A stretch of DNA of 64,000 nt, taken from contig NZ_CP084758.1 of assembly GCF_020535565.1 (NCBI RefSeq), forward strand, positions 523,501 through 587,500, given 5' to 3'. Origin of the DNA: Shinella sp. XGS7. Its GTDB lineage: Bacteria; Pseudomonadota; Gammaproteobacteria; Burkholderiales; Burkholderiaceae_C. A program made the position numbers and the translations under genes. Shown in pieces: positions 44,845-53,861 of the stretch; within the stretch, counting starts at the first letter, position 1, and every line of letters starts with the position of its first letter. The notes under the pieces were generated by a model. The model had not been told where the DNA came from, ran no database searches, and saw nothing but the letters and a program-made list of their open reading frames with translations.

Positions 44845-45226
44845 ACAGCCGCCCATCGCTGGCACGGCCGGCCGCGCCGCTGCGCACATCGTAGAGCTGG
44901 CCCTTGAGCTGGGCGTCCGGCGGGGGCGGCAGTTCCACCCAGGCATCGCGCCGGCCGGCCACGGGGTCTTCCGGCACCTCGCGCACATAGCGCGCCGTGG
45001 CCAGCTCCTCCAGGCTGTCGGGATAGCGGCCGCGGTCAGCGGCGAACTGGTCGATGGCGTCGCGCAGGGTCGTGAGCGAGCTGCGCAGCGCCGCCTCCTT
45101 GGAGCGATCCAGGCTCTGGAAGTAGCGCGGCGCGGCGATGGAGGCCAGCAGGGCCACGATGGCCATCACCACGATCAGCTCGATCAGGGTGAAGCCAGTG
45201 GCGCGGGTCTTCATGGGCTTCATCAC
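44831..45226 (-). CDS. GspG-like pseudopilin (second)
   Basis: 131 residues. Leader MMKPMKTRATG, cleavage before FTLIELIVVMAIVALLASIAAP with Glu5 present, then a GspG-like core with ALRSSLTTLRDAIDQFAADRGRYPDSLEELATARYVREVPEDPV. It overlaps its neighbours by 4 and 14 bp. Together with the GspG at 53194 this gives two GspG-like subunits in one operon, as in type IV pilus-like secretion loci. The prepilin peptidase needed to process it is not in the window. Confidence 0.88.
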   Translation of the reverse strand: MMKPMKTRATGFTLIELIVVMAIVALLASIAAPRYFQSLDRSKEAALRSSLTTLRDAIDQFAADRGRYPDSLEELATARYVREVPEDPVAGRRDAWVELPPPPDAQLKGQLYDVRSGAAGRASDGRLYADW

Positions 45227-45735
45227 CAGTCCCGGTAGCGGCTGCCGTCCAGCGCGCGGCGCTCGGAGCGGGAGTAGACGTCGAAGATGTCGCGGCCCTC
45301 GCGCGGCTCGGTGGGCGGGCTGTCCGAGGCGCGCAGGCCCCAGCTCTGCTCCGGCTCCAGGCTGGGGTCGGCAAAGGGGTCGCGCGGCAGGCGGCGCAGA
45401 AAGTAGAGCTTGCGGCCATTGGGCGACTTGGCGTCCACCACGCCGCGGGTCAGCTCGGCGAGCTCGCGGGGGTAGCCACTGTCCTCGGCCGAGAGCTCGA
45501 TCAGCCCCGCCTCGGCCGCCTTCTTGTAGGCGTCGATGCCGCCGCGGATCTGGCGCAGGGCCTCGCGCAGCTGGAACTCCTGGCTGCGCTGCGCCGAGAG
45601 CAGCAGCACCGGCCGCGCCGCGGCCGCCAGCACGCCCAGCATGGCCAGCACCACCAGCATCTCGATCAGGGTGAAGCCCCGGCTCCGGCCAGGACCGGCG
45701 GTCCTGGCGGCCGTGAGCCGCGGGGCCTGGCTCAT
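45223..45735 (-). CDS. Pseudopilin (GspG/GspH-like)
   Basis: 170 residues with cleavage motif SRG|FTLIEMLVVLAMLGVLAAAARPV (Glu5 present). The soluble part contains LREALRQIRGGIDAYKKAAEAG, SGYPRELAELTRGVVDAKSP and RKLYFLRRLPRDPFAD, a GspG-like layout with a longer C-terminus. Its start overlaps the secretin stop by ATGA and its stop overlaps the next pilin by 4 bp. Confidence 0.87.
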   Translation of the reverse strand: MSQAPRLTAARTAGPGRSRGFTLIEMLVVLAMLGVLAAAARPVLLLSAQRSQEFQLREALRQIRGGIDAYKKAAEAGLIELSAEDSGYPRELAELTRGVVDAKSPNGRKLYFLRRLPRDPFADPSLEPEQSWGLRASDSPPTEPREGRDIFDVYSRSERRALDGSRYRDW

Positions 45736-47906
45736 TTGTCCACCGTCACCAGGCCCGTGCCCTCCAGGCGCACCGGCGGGGTCTCGCCGTTCAGGCCGGA
45801 GGCGCTGAGATTGCCCACGCCCACATTCAGCACCTGGCCGGCCGCCGCCGGCAGGGCGCGCAGCACCAGCACGCGCTCGCCGCGCGGCGTCAGCTCGAAG
45901 GGCAGGCGTCCCGGCGCCGCATTGCTCACGGCCTGGGCCGGGGCCAGACGGGTGGCGTCGAACTCCAGCTCGCCCTTGACCGAGAAACCGCTGTCCTGAC
46001 GCAGGGTCACGCTGACCGTGCCGCCGGCCGCGATCTGCGGGCTCACATCCAGCTTGAGCACGGCCTCCTCGGCCGCCGGGGCGGCAGCATTGGCTGCGGC
46101 CGGCGCCGGCAGCGCCCGGACCGCCGCACCCGAGAGTCCCACGCCGGCACGCGCCTGATCGCGCAGCCGGCTGCTGAAGGCGCCGGGCGAGGCATCGGTG
46201 CCGCCGGGCAGGCGGGTCAGGGCCGCGTCGGGCAGGGCCACATTGCGCACGATGCGCGGCGTGATCAGCAGCACCACCTCGGTCTTGTTGCGCTTGTCTT
46301 CCTGCACGCCGAAGAGCTTGCCCAGCAGGGGCAGGCGCGAGAGGCCGGGCACGCCGGTGGCGTTGCGGCGGTCGTCGTCGCGAATCAGGCCGGCCAGCAC
46401 CTGGGTCTCGCCGTCCACCAGGCGCAGCGAGGTGGAGGTCTGGCGGGTGCCGATCTGGTAGGCCGTGGTGCCGCCCGGGCCCTTGACCTCGCTGATCAGA
46501 TTGCTCACCTCCAGGCCCACCTTGATCACCACCTCGTTGTCCAGCTGGATGGTAGGCTCCACATCCAGCTTCAGACCCACGTCCAGGTAGGAGACCGAGG
46601 CCGCCACCGAGGTGCTGCCGGTGAAGTTGGTGGTGGTGGTGAAGACCGGCACCTTCTCGCCGATATGCACCTTGGCCTTGTCGCGGTTGCGCACCCGGAT
46701 CTTGGGATTGGCCAGCAGATTGTTATTGCCCGCCGTGCCGCGCAGGGTGGCGGTGAGCGCGGGGTTGGCCACCGTGGTGCGGAAGCTGCTGCGGTCGCGG
46801 ATATTGATCTGGCCGTCCACACCCGGGATGCCGTAGCGCACTTCCTCGGGCCACTTCAGGCCGATGGCCTCCACCTGGTCGGAGGCCAGTTCCATGACCT
46901 CCACCTCCAGCATCACCTCGGGCTCGGCCAGGTCGATGGAGGCGATCAGCTTCTCCACCAGGCGCATCACCTCGGGCGTGTCGCGCACCACCATCAGGTT
47001 CAGGCGCTCGTCGATATGGATGTCGCGCACCTTGGCAATGGTGCGCACCATGGCCTGGGCCGACTTCACATCGGCATTCGAGAGGTAGAGCGTGCGCGTG
47101 ATCAGCTCCTGGTGCTCGCGCTGCTTGGCCTGGGTGTTGGGAAAGATCAGCACCGAGCTCTCGTTGAGCAGCTTGCGGTCCAGCTGCTGGGTGCTGAGGA
47201 TCACGCGCATGGCCTCGTCCAGCGTGACCTGGCGCAGAAAGACCGTGACCTTGGCATCGCCGCGCACATCCTTGTCGAACACGAAGTTCACATTGCTGGA
47301 GCGGGCCAGAGCCTCGAAGACCTGGCGCAGCGGCGCCTCGCGGAACTCCAGCGTCACCGGCTTCTGGAAGGCCGGGCCCAGCTCGCCGCCGGCCCCGGCT
47401 TCCAGCGGCCGTGCCTGGGCGAGCTGGGTCAGCAGGGCGCGAGCGCCGGGATGGTTGGGCGACTCGGCCAGGATGTCGCGGGCCAGGGCCTCGGCCCGGC
47501 CGGCCTTGCCCTCGCGCTGGGCCTGGCGCGCCTGGACCAGCTGGGTCTCGTGGCGCTGGCCGCGTTCGATCTCCAGCTCGAAGCTGGGCAGGCGCGAATG
47601 GCTGGGGTCGATCTCGCGCAGCTGGACCACACCGGCCTTGGCCTCGTCCCAGCGGCCGGCGCTGCGCTGGCCCTCGATCTGCACCACCAGGCGGTTGGCC
47701 AGCTGCTCGCGGGTGCGGCGCTGGGCCGCGCGCAGCGTGGCGTCGTCCGGGCTCTGGCGCTGGGCCTGCTCCAGCACCGTGTAGGCCTCGCGCAGCTGGT
47801 TGGAGCGCGACAGCTCCTCGGCCTGGCGCAGCGCCGGGTGGGCACAGCCCGCCAGCACCAGCGCCAGGAGGAGGGGGACGAGGCGCCCCTGCTTAGGCTT
47901 GTTCAT
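45732..47906 (-). CDS. gspD: Secretin (GspD/MshL-like), lipoprotein with C-terminal cohesin-like domain
   Basis: 724 residues. Lipobox LVLAGC with Cys21; TPR-like helices about 25-165; an STN/N0 domain (about 185-260, FREAPLRQVFEALARSSNVNF); N1-type repeats (LYLSNADVKSAQAMVRTI, MRLVEKLIASIDLAEPEVML); and the secretin core (about 370-560) with the VPVF, TSTSLRLVDGETQVLAGLI and VPGLSRLPLLGKLF motifs. After KTEVVLLITPRIV, about 100 residues (VLKLDVSPQIAAGGTVSVTL to ELEFDATRLAPAQAV) look like a cohesin-type beta-sandwich. It would form the outer-membrane pore; the lipid anchor may replace a pilotin. The call is firm for the secretin; the cohesin reading is from pattern. Confidence 0.93.
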   Translation of the reverse strand: MNKPKQGRLVPLLLALVLAGCAHPALRQAEELSRSNQLREAYTVLEQAQRQSPDDATLRAAQRRTREQLANRLVVQIEGQRSAGRWDEAKAGVVQLREIDPSHSRLPSFELEIERGQRHETQLVQARQAQREGKAGRAEALARDILAESPNHPGARALLTQLAQARPLEAGAGGELGPAFQKPVTLEFREAPLRQVFEALARSSNVNFVFDKDVRGDAKVTVFLRQVTLDEAMRVILSTQQLDRKLLNESSVLIFPNTQAKQREHQELITRTLYLSNADVKSAQAMVRTIAKVRDIHIDERLNLMVVRDTPEVMRLVEKLIASIDLAEPEVMLEVEVMELASDQVEAIGLKWPEEVRYGIPGVDGQINIRDRSSFRTTVANPALTATLRGTAGNNNLLANPKIRVRNRDKAKVHIGEKVPVFTTTTNFTGSTSVAASVSYLDVGLKLDVEPTIQLDNEVVIKVGLEVSNLISEVKGPGGTTAYQIGTRQTSTSLRLVDGETQVLAGLIRDDDRRNATGVPGLSRLPLLGKLFGVQEDKRNKTEVVLLITPRIVRNVALPDAALTRLPGGTDASPGAFSSRLRDQARAGVGLSGAAVRALPAPAAANAAAPAAEEAVLKLDVSPQIAAGGTVSVTLRQDSGFSVKGELEFDATRLAPAQAVSNAAPGRLPFELTPRGERVLVLRALPAAAGQVLNVGVGNLSASGLNGETPPVRLEGTGLVTVDK

Positions 47907-47911
47907 CGTGT

Positions 47912-48472
47912 TCACGAGGGTCTGAATGTGAGGGTCTGGGTCTGCTGGCCGGGCAGCCAGGTCAGGGCAAGGCCGCTGGGGCCTACGCTGTCCACGCGCC
48001 ACTGGCCGTCGATCACGTCGCCGGCCTTGGCCGAGAGGCTGCGGTTGCCGCTGGCCAGCAAGGCCTGAGCCGGCACGCCGCCTTCTTCGAGGCGACCGAT
48101 CAGCTGATAGGGAAAGGGCGGAGCCGGCGGCGGGCCGGTGTCCACCACCGCGGCCTGCAGCGGCGCGGCCGGCGGCGGCGGCGGGGGGGGCGGCGGGCTC
48201 CAGGCGGCCAGCTGGCTGCCGCTGGCCTCGGGCCAGGGGGCACGCTCGGCCAGGGTCCAGGCCGGGGCCGGGGCCGGGGCCGGCGCCGTCGTCGATACAG
48301 CCGGGGTGGCGGGACGCGGGGCGGGGCGCGTGGGCGCCACCGCCACGGGCGCCTCGCTCTCCTGCTCTTCCATTTGCGCCGCCCACAGCGTCGCGGCCAC
48401 GGCCACGGCCAGACCAGCGGCCAGCGCGTACTGGCGCGGGCCCAGGGCGGGTTTCTCGGTGCCGGCGCTCAT
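47912..48472 (-). CDS. GspC/PilP-like inner-membrane protein
   Basis: 186 residues: one membrane helix near 14-32 (YALAAGLAVAVAATLWAAQ), a long Pro/Ala linker with a poly-Pro run of nine (about 92-102), and a small beta domain (PPFPYQLIGRLEEGGVPAQALLASGNRSLSAKAGDVIDGQWRVDSVG) resembling the HR domain of GspC or PilP that contacts secretin N0. It starts in an ATGA overlap with the PilO-like gene and ends 5 bp before the secretin start. By position and domain it links inner and outer membrane parts of the machine. Confidence 0.75.
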   Translation of the reverse strand: MSAGTEKPALGPRQYALAAGLAVAVAATLWAAQMEEQESEAPVAVAPTRPAPRPATPAVSTTAPAPAPAPAWTLAERAPWPEASGSQLAAWSPPPPPPPPPAAPLQAAVVDTGPPPAPPFPYQLIGRLEEGGVPAQALLASGNRSLSAKAGDVIDGQWRVDSVGPSGLALTWLPGQQTQTLTFRPS

Positions 48473-49062
48473 CGCGGGCCTCCTTCGCTCAGGGCCGCGC
48501 GGCCATGCAGCGACCATTGCAGCTCCGCCTCCAGCTCGGGGCTGGACGGGGCCGTGCGCCGCAGCTTGATGGCGTCCAGGCTCAGGGCCGGGTCTTGCCT
48601 CAGGGCCTGCTCCAGAAAGGCGCGCAGGGCCGCATAGCCGCCCTGCACCGGCATGCTCACGCGCAGGCGCTCCAGGCCGGCATTGCCGTCCACGCTCAGG
48701 CGGTGCTCGGTGCGCGGCGTGGACACACCCGCGCGCAGGCCCGCTTCCAGCAGATCGGCCAGGCGCTGCTGGCGCAGCTCGGGGCCGGGCAGGCCGGCCC
48801 GCCACTGCTCGGGCGTGGCCTGGCTGGCCGCGGCGCCGCTGGCACGCTGCAGGCGTAGCTGGCGCTGCAGCTGCTCGGCCTGGGCATCGAGTGCCTGCTG
48901 CTCCTGATGCCAGCGCTGGGCCAGGCCCAGCTCCAGGCCCCCGGCCAGCAGCAAGGCCAGCAGGCCCAGGGCCCCGGGCCAGCCCAGGCGCCGCCAAACC
49001 GGCAGACGTGCCAGCTGGCGCTGCAGCGGGACCGGAAGTCGCTCCATCACCCGATTCATCAT
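48469..49062 (-). CDS. GspM/PilO-like inner-membrane protein
   Basis: 197 residues with one membrane helix (about 30-48, GALGLLALLLAGGLELGLA), a coiled coil (about 50-80, QEQQALDAQAEQLQRQLRL) and a ferredoxin-like domain (about 120-190, VSMPVQGGYAALRAFLEQAL). This is the GspM/PilO arrangement that forms the periplasmic dimer under the platform with the GspL/PilN partner. Overlaps both neighbours by 4 bp. Confidence 0.78.
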   Translation of the reverse strand: MMNRVMERLPVPLQRQLARLPVWRRLGWPGALGLLALLLAGGLELGLAQRWHQEQQALDAQAEQLQRQLRLQRASGAAASQATPEQWRAGLPGPELRQQRLADLLEAGLRAGVSTPRTEHRLSVDGNAGLERLRVSMPVQGGYAALRAFLEQALRQDPALSLDAIKLRRTAPSSPELEAELQWSLHGRAALSEGGPR

Positions 49063-50432
49063 GGTTGTTGCCCCGCTCGGCTGCGCGAGACCTGGGCCAG
49101 TTCAGGGCGCAGGGCCTCGGGCTGCAGGCGGGCGTTGAGGTCGAAGCGCTGCCCCTGCAGGCCCTCGCCGGCGGTCTGGAAGCGCGCCAGCACCACCTCG
49201 CCCCAGCCCGGGGCGGCCGAGAGCCGCTCCACCAGCTGCAGGGCCTGAGCCTGGTCGCTGGCCAGGCCGTTCAGGCGCAGCTCGCGGCGGCCGGCGCTGT
49301 AGTCCAGGCCCAGCCAGGCGATGCGCTGGCCGGCCGCCGGGTCCACCAGGCCGGCCTGCTCCACATTGGCCAGCAGGGCGCCCCAGGGCTGGCGCAGCAG
49401 GGCCTGCACCTCGGCGCTGCTGCGCAGGCGCTCCTGCTCCAGCGTGGCCTGGGCGCGTGCGGCGGCCTTGGCGGCCGGCGGCGGCGCGGCCGGCCGGCGC
49501 TGCAGCTGGGACTGCAGATGGGCCTGACGCTCGCGCGCTTCACGCAGCTCGGCCTGGGCACTCCAGGCGCTCCAGGCGGCCGTGCCCAGCACCAGCAGGC
49601 CGCAGGCCAGCAGGGCCCAAGCCAAGGGATGGGGCGGCTCGGCCGGGGCGGCAAAGTCGGGGCGCGGGAGGGTGGCCTCGGCCGCCGTCGGCACGCGCTC
49701 GAACAGCTCCACGCGCGGCGCCGCGGCGTTCAGATCACCCAGCTGGCGCACGCCCGGCAGAGCCGGCATGCGCGGCGCGTCCAGACCGTAGCCGGCCAGC
49801 AGCACGGGCAGCTCGGGTGCGTCGGCACGCAGCTCGGCCAGCAGGTCCATCAAGGCCTCGACCCGCGGCCCGGCCAGGCGGCGGTGCTGCAGCAGGCGCA
49901 GCTGGCCGGCCTCCAGGCGCATCCAGCTCAGCAGATCGCCCTCCACCCAGGCCAGGGCCGCCTGCGGCGCCCGGGCCCAGTCGGGCTGCTGGCTCAGGCC
50001 CTGCTGCAGCAGGGCGGCCCAAGCCGGACGCAGGCCGCGCAGGGCCACGCCCCGCTGCGCCAGGCCCTCGCGCAGGGCCGCAAGGTCCAGGCCGTGCAGG
50101 GCGCTGGCGCCCGCGGTGTCGCCGGCCCGCCAGGGTGCCAGCGCCCAGCGCTGGGCGGCGGCGCCGAAGTAATGCGAGAGCAGCTGGCGCGCATAGGCCT
50201 GCAGCGCGGCCTCGTCCTGCAGCGGCAGGCCCGGCTCGCAGACCAGATGCTGCAGGGCCCGCTCCGACACAACCAGGTCCAGGGCCTGGCCGGCGCGCAG
50301 AGGCTCCAGGCCCTCCAGGCCGCGGCCGTCCAGCCAGGCCAGGCGCGGCTTGGCCAGGCGGGCGCTGAAGGCCTGGCGCCAGCGCAAGACCTGGCCCCCC
50401 GGGGCGGGCGGGCTACTCGTCGAGAGTGACAC
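49059..50432 (-). CDS. GspL/PilM-PilN-like platform protein
   Basis: 457 residues. An N-terminal cytosolic, actin-like region (about 1-275) is followed by one membrane helix near 287-310 (ALLACGLLVLGTAAWSAWSA), a coiled coil (about 310-360) and a periplasmic ferredoxin-like domain (about 370-440). This is the layout of GspL, or of PilM fused to PilN, which recruits the ATPase to the membrane. It overlaps the gspE stop by 20 bp. Sequence-level match to GspL is low; the assignment rests on domain order and neighbours. Confidence 0.75.
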   Translation of the reverse strand: MSLSTSSPPAPGGQVLRWRQAFSARLAKPRLAWLDGRGLEGLEPLRAGQALDLVVSERALQHLVCEPGLPLQDEAALQAYARQLLSHYFGAAAQRWALAPWRAGDTAGASALHGLDLAALREGLAQRGVALRGLRPAWAALLQQGLSQQPDWARAPQAALAWVEGDLLSWMRLEAGQLRLLQHRRLAGPRVEALMDLLAELRADAPELPVLLAGYGLDAPRMPALPGVRQLGDLNAAAPRVELFERVPTAAEATLPRPDFAAPAEPPHPLAWALLACGLLVLGTAAWSAWSAQAELREARERQAHLQSQLQRRPAAPPPAAKAAARAQATLEQERLRSSAEVQALLRQPWGALLANVEQAGLVDPAAGQRIAWLGLDYSAGRRELRLNGLASDQAQALQLVERLSAAPGWGEVVLARFQTAGEGLQGQRFDLNARLQPEALRPELAQVSRSRAGQQP

Positions 50433-51945
50433 GCTCGAGCTCCTCGAAAGTGGTTTCGCCGCGGCAGACCGCGGCCAGGGCCATGGCGCGCAGCGGCTTC
50501 ATGCCGCGGCTGCGCGCCGCCTCCTTGATCTGGGACATGGGGGCCCGCGCCGCGATCAGGTCACGCAGGCCGTCGTCCAGGCGCAGCAGCTCGGCCACGG
50601 CGCGGCGGCCGCGGTAGCCGCTGCCGCGGCAGTGGCCGCAGCCCTCGCCGCGCAGAAAGCGGTGGGCCGGGTCCGCGCGCAGGCCGTGACGGGCCAGCAG
50701 GGCGGGCTCGGGTTCGTGCGGGCGCGCGCAGTGCGGGCAGACCAGGCGCACCAGGCGCTGGGCCAGCACCGCATTCAGCGCCGAGACCACGTTGTAGAGG
50801 TCCAGCCCCATGTGCATGAAGCGCCCGATCACGTCGAAGGCGTTGTTCGCATGGACCGTGCTGAACACCAGGTGGCCGGTCAGTGCCGCCTGCACCGCGA
50901 TCTGGGCGGTCTCGGCATCGCGGATCTCGCCCACCATCACGCGGTCGGGGTCATGGCGCAGGATGGAGCGCAGGCCGCGCGAGAAGGTCAGGCCCTTTTT
51001 CTCGTTCACCGGGATCTGCACCACACCGGGCAGCTGGTACTCCACCGGGTCTTCGATGGTGATGATCTTGTCCTGTCCGGTGTGGATCTCGGCCAGCGTG
51101 GCGTAGAGCGTGGTGGTCTTGCCCGAGCCCGTGGGGCCGGTGACCAGCAGCATGCCGTGGGGCTGGCGCGCCTGGGCGCGGATGGCGGCACGCTCCTCGG
51201 CGCCGAAGCCCAGGGCGTCCAGCGTGAGCGAGCCCTGGTCCTGCTCGATACGCGCGCGATCCAGCACCCGCACCACCGCGTCCTCGCCGAAGACGCTGGG
51301 CATGATGGAGAGGCGGAAGTCGATCTCGCGGCCCTGCACGCGCAGCTTGAAGCGGCCGTCCTGGGGCAGGCGGCGCTCGCCGATGTCCAGCTCGGCCATG
51401 ACCTTGAGGCGCGAGACCAGCTGCTCGGCCACGGCCGCGCCGTCCACCGCGCGCACCTGGGCCATCACGCCGTCGATGCGGAAACGGATATTGGCGCCGC
51501 GCGCGGTGCACTCGATGTGCACATCGCTGGCCCCGTCCTGCAGCGCGTCGTAGAGCGTGGCATTGAGCAGGCGCACCACCGGCGAGGCCTGCTCCGACAG
51601 GCGCAGGGCCGAGAGCTCCTCGGCCTGCTGGCCGGCCGCCGCCCCCGAGTCCAGGCCCTCGTCCACATCGGAGAGCGCGCGGAAGTCGGCCTCGCCCGCG
51701 CCCAGCCAGTGCTCCACGGCCGCGGGCTCGCAGCGCAGCCAGCGCACCGGGGCCTGCAGCCGGGTTTCCACGCTCTGCAGCAGCAGGGCGTCCTGCTCGC
51801 GCTCGGCCAGCAGCACCAGGCGCTCGCCCTGGCCCATGGCCAGCACCGCGCGCCAGCGCTGCGCCTGGGCCTGGGGCCAGCGCTCGAAGTCCAGATGCCA
51901 GGGGCCGTGCTCGGCAGGCAGCCAGTCGGAGAGGGAATGCGTCAC
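50413..51945 (-). CDS. gspE: Type II secretion / pilus assembly ATPase GspE
   Basis: 510 residues. N1E-type region, then the GSPII_E core: Asp-box GASDVHIE, Walker A GPTGSGKTT (270-278), EDPVEYQ, Walker B VMVGEIRDAETA, His-box HLVFSTVHANNA, and a zinc-binding tetracysteine (CPHC...CGHC, about 407-449). It powers pseudopilus assembly at the cytoplasmic face. ATGA overlap with gspF upstream and a 20-bp overlap with the GspL-like gene downstream. Length is normal. Confidence 0.95.
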   Translation of the reverse strand: MTHSLSDWLPAEHGPWHLDFERWPQAQAQRWRAVLAMGQGERLVLLAEREQDALLLQSVETRLQAPVRWLRCEPAAVEHWLGAGEADFRALSDVDEGLDSGAAAGQQAEELSALRLSEQASPVVRLLNATLYDALQDGASDVHIECTARGANIRFRIDGVMAQVRAVDGAAVAEQLVSRLKVMAELDIGERRLPQDGRFKLRVQGREIDFRLSIMPSVFGEDAVVRVLDRARIEQDQGSLTLDALGFGAEERAAIRAQARQPHGMLLVTGPTGSGKTTTLYATLAEIHTGQDKIITIEDPVEYQLPGVVQIPVNEKKGLTFSRGLRSILRHDPDRVMVGEIRDAETAQIAVQAALTGHLVFSTVHANNAFDVIGRFMHMGLDLYNVVSALNAVLAQRLVRLVCPHCARPHEPEPALLARHGLRADPAHRFLRGEGCGHCRGSGYRGRRAVAELLRLDDGLRDLIAARAPMSQIKEAARSRGMKPLRAMALAAVCRGETTFEELERVTLDE

Positions 51946-53150
51946 TGCACTTGCTCCACCAGTTGGAAGATGGGCAGGTACATCAGGACAATGATGCCGC
52001 CGATCAGCACACCCATGATCAGCATCAGGGCGGGGTTGATGGCCCGGGTCAGCAGCTCGGTCAGGCGAGCCGCCTCCTCGTCATGAAAGGCCGCGGCCCG
52101 CTCCAGCATGGCGGGCAGCTCGCCGCTGCGCTCGCCCACGCGCACCATGCGGCGCGCCACGGGCGTGGCCAGATCCTGCGCCTCCAGCGCATCGGAGAAG
52201 CGCCCGCCCTGGGCCACCTGCTCGGCGGCCGCGGCCACGGCCGGACGCCAGGGCGCGGCCACCACGTCCTGCACGATGCGCAGGGCCGGCAGGGCCGGCA
52301 CGCCGGCCCCCAGCAGCATGGCCAGGCTGCGGTACAGGCGCGCCAGGGCCAGCACGCGCAGGCGCGGGCCCAGGCCCGGCAGGGTCCAGAGCCGGGCCTG
52401 CAGGCGGGCGCGCAGGCCGGCATGGCGCCACAGGGCAAGACCTGCCCCCGCCAGGGCGGCGATGCCGCCCAGCACCAGCCAGGGATGGGCGCCGGCCGTC
52501 TGCCCGAAAAGGATGAGGGCGCGCGAGGCCCAGGGCAGCTCGGCGCTGGTGGCCTCCAGGATGCCGGCAAAGCGCGGCAGCACGAAGAGCAGCAGGAAGA
52601 GGATCACGGCCGAGCCCACCAGCAGCAGCATGGCCGGGTAGACGCAGGCCGCCACCAGGCGGGAGCGCAGGCTCTCCACCCAGGCCAGGTAGCGCGCATG
52701 CTGGGCCAGGGCCACGCTGAGCTGGCCGGTGCGCTCATTGGCCGCCACGATGGCGCAGACCAGTTCGTCAAAAGCCTGGGGCTGGGCCCGCATGGCGGCC
52801 GAGAGCGGCTGGCCCTGCTGCACTGCGGCCACCACGCCATCCAGCGCATGGCGCACGCCGGGCTGGGCTTCCTTCTCGCGCAGAGTGCTCAGGGCCTCCA
52901 GCAGGGCAATGCCGGCATCCAGCAGCACGGCCAGCTCCTGGCTGAAAAGCTGCAGGGGAAAGCGCACGCTGCCGCGGCGCCAGCGCGGGGCGCGCTCGGC
53001 CGCCTGCGCGTCCAGCTCGCTCACCTCCAGCAGATGCTGGGGCGCCACGCCGGCCGCGGCGGCCACGGCCTGGCGGTCGCTGGCCTCCACCCGGCGCGAG
53101 GTCGCGGCCCCGCGCGCGGGGTCGAACACACGGATCAGGTACTGCGGCAT
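51942..53150 (-). CDS. gspF: Type II secretion platform protein GspF
   Basis: 402 residues with an N-terminal domain (about 1-65), then two repeated GSPII_F cytosolic helical domains each followed by membrane segments (helices near 165-190, 215-235 and 370-395): FSQELAVLLDAGIALLEAL in the first and LYRSLAMLLGAGVPALPALR in the second. It is the inner-membrane core of the T2SS/T4P machine. 43 bp downstream of gspG and coupled to gspE. Confidence 0.94.
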   Translation of the reverse strand: MPQYLIRVFDPARGAATSRRVEASDRQAVAAAAGVAPQHLLEVSELDAQAAERAPRWRRGSVRFPLQLFSQELAVLLDAGIALLEALSTLREKEAQPGVRHALDGVVAAVQQGQPLSAAMRAQPQAFDELVCAIVAANERTGQLSVALAQHARYLAWVESLRSRLVAACVYPAMLLLVGSAVILFLLLFVLPRFAGILEATSAELPWASRALILFGQTAGAHPWLVLGGIAALAGAGLALWRHAGLRARLQARLWTLPGLGPRLRVLALARLYRSLAMLLGAGVPALPALRIVQDVVAAPWRPAVAAAAEQVAQGGRFSDALEAQDLATPVARRMVRVGERSGELPAMLERAAAFHDEEAARLTELLTRAINPALMLIMGVLIGGIIVLMYLPIFQLVEQVQ

Positions 53151-53193
53151 GGTGAGCGCGAGGCGGGCGGGTGCGCGGGAGCAGCCGTCCCGC

Positions 53194-53622
53194 TCACCAG
53201 TTGGTCAGGTCGGCGTCCTCGCCCTCGCCGCCGGGGCGGCCGTCGCGGCCCAGGGACAGCAGGTCGTAGTCACCATGCTCGCCGGGCGAGCGGTACTGGT
53301 AGTCGTTGTGCCAGGGGTCCTTGGGCACGGCCTTGGACAGATAGGGGCCGGACCAGCGCGGCTCATCGGCCGGCTTGGTGACCAGCACGGCCAGGCCCTG
53401 CTCGGTGCTGGGGTAGCGGCCCACATCGATGCGGTACTGGTCCAGGGCCTTGCCCAGGGCATCCATCTGCGCGCGCGCGGCCTTGACCTCGGACTTGCCG
53501 ATCTGGCCGAAAAACTTGGGGCCCACATAACCGGCCAGCAGGCCGATGATGACCATCACCACCAGCAGTTCCAGCAGGGTGAAACCCAGGGGGCGACGAG
53601 AGAGGCGGGAGGGGGCACGCAT
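53194..53622 (-). CDS. gspG: Major pseudopilin GspG
   Basis: 142 residues from the ATG at 53622. Leader ending RRPLG, cleavage before FTLLELLVVMVIIGLLAGYV with Glu5 present, then the GspG core: KSEVKAARAQMDALGKALDQY, VGRYPSTEQGL, GPYLSKAVPKDPWHNDY and a Ca-site-like SLGRDGRPGGEGEDADLTNW end. This is a classical T2SS major pseudopilin. It is the first gene of the ten-gene operon; the promoter is expected in 53623-53861. Confidence 0.94.
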   Translation of the reverse strand: MRAPSRLSRRPLGFTLLELLVVMVIIGLLAGYVGPKFFGQIGKSEVKAARAQMDALGKALDQYRIDVGRYPSTEQGLAVLVTKPADEPRWSGPYLSKAVPKDPWHNDYQYRSPGEHGDYDLLSLGRDGRPGGEGEDADLTNW

Positions 53623-53861
53623 GGAACAGCAGGGCGGAATACTCAAGGAGGGGCGACTATCTCCCGGGCCCCCAGGGGCCGCAATCGGGACTTGCGCGCC
53701 CCCTGTTCGGGGTGGACGAATCACTGTAACGAGCCAAGATGACAGCTCTGCGAGACTGTGACGCCTGTTTGCGCAAAGCGCGCGGAGGGGCAACGCCGCG
53801 ATGGGCGACTATCGCCCGCCGCGCGCTCCGACTTTTGTCCATCCGCCAGACCTGCCCCGCC

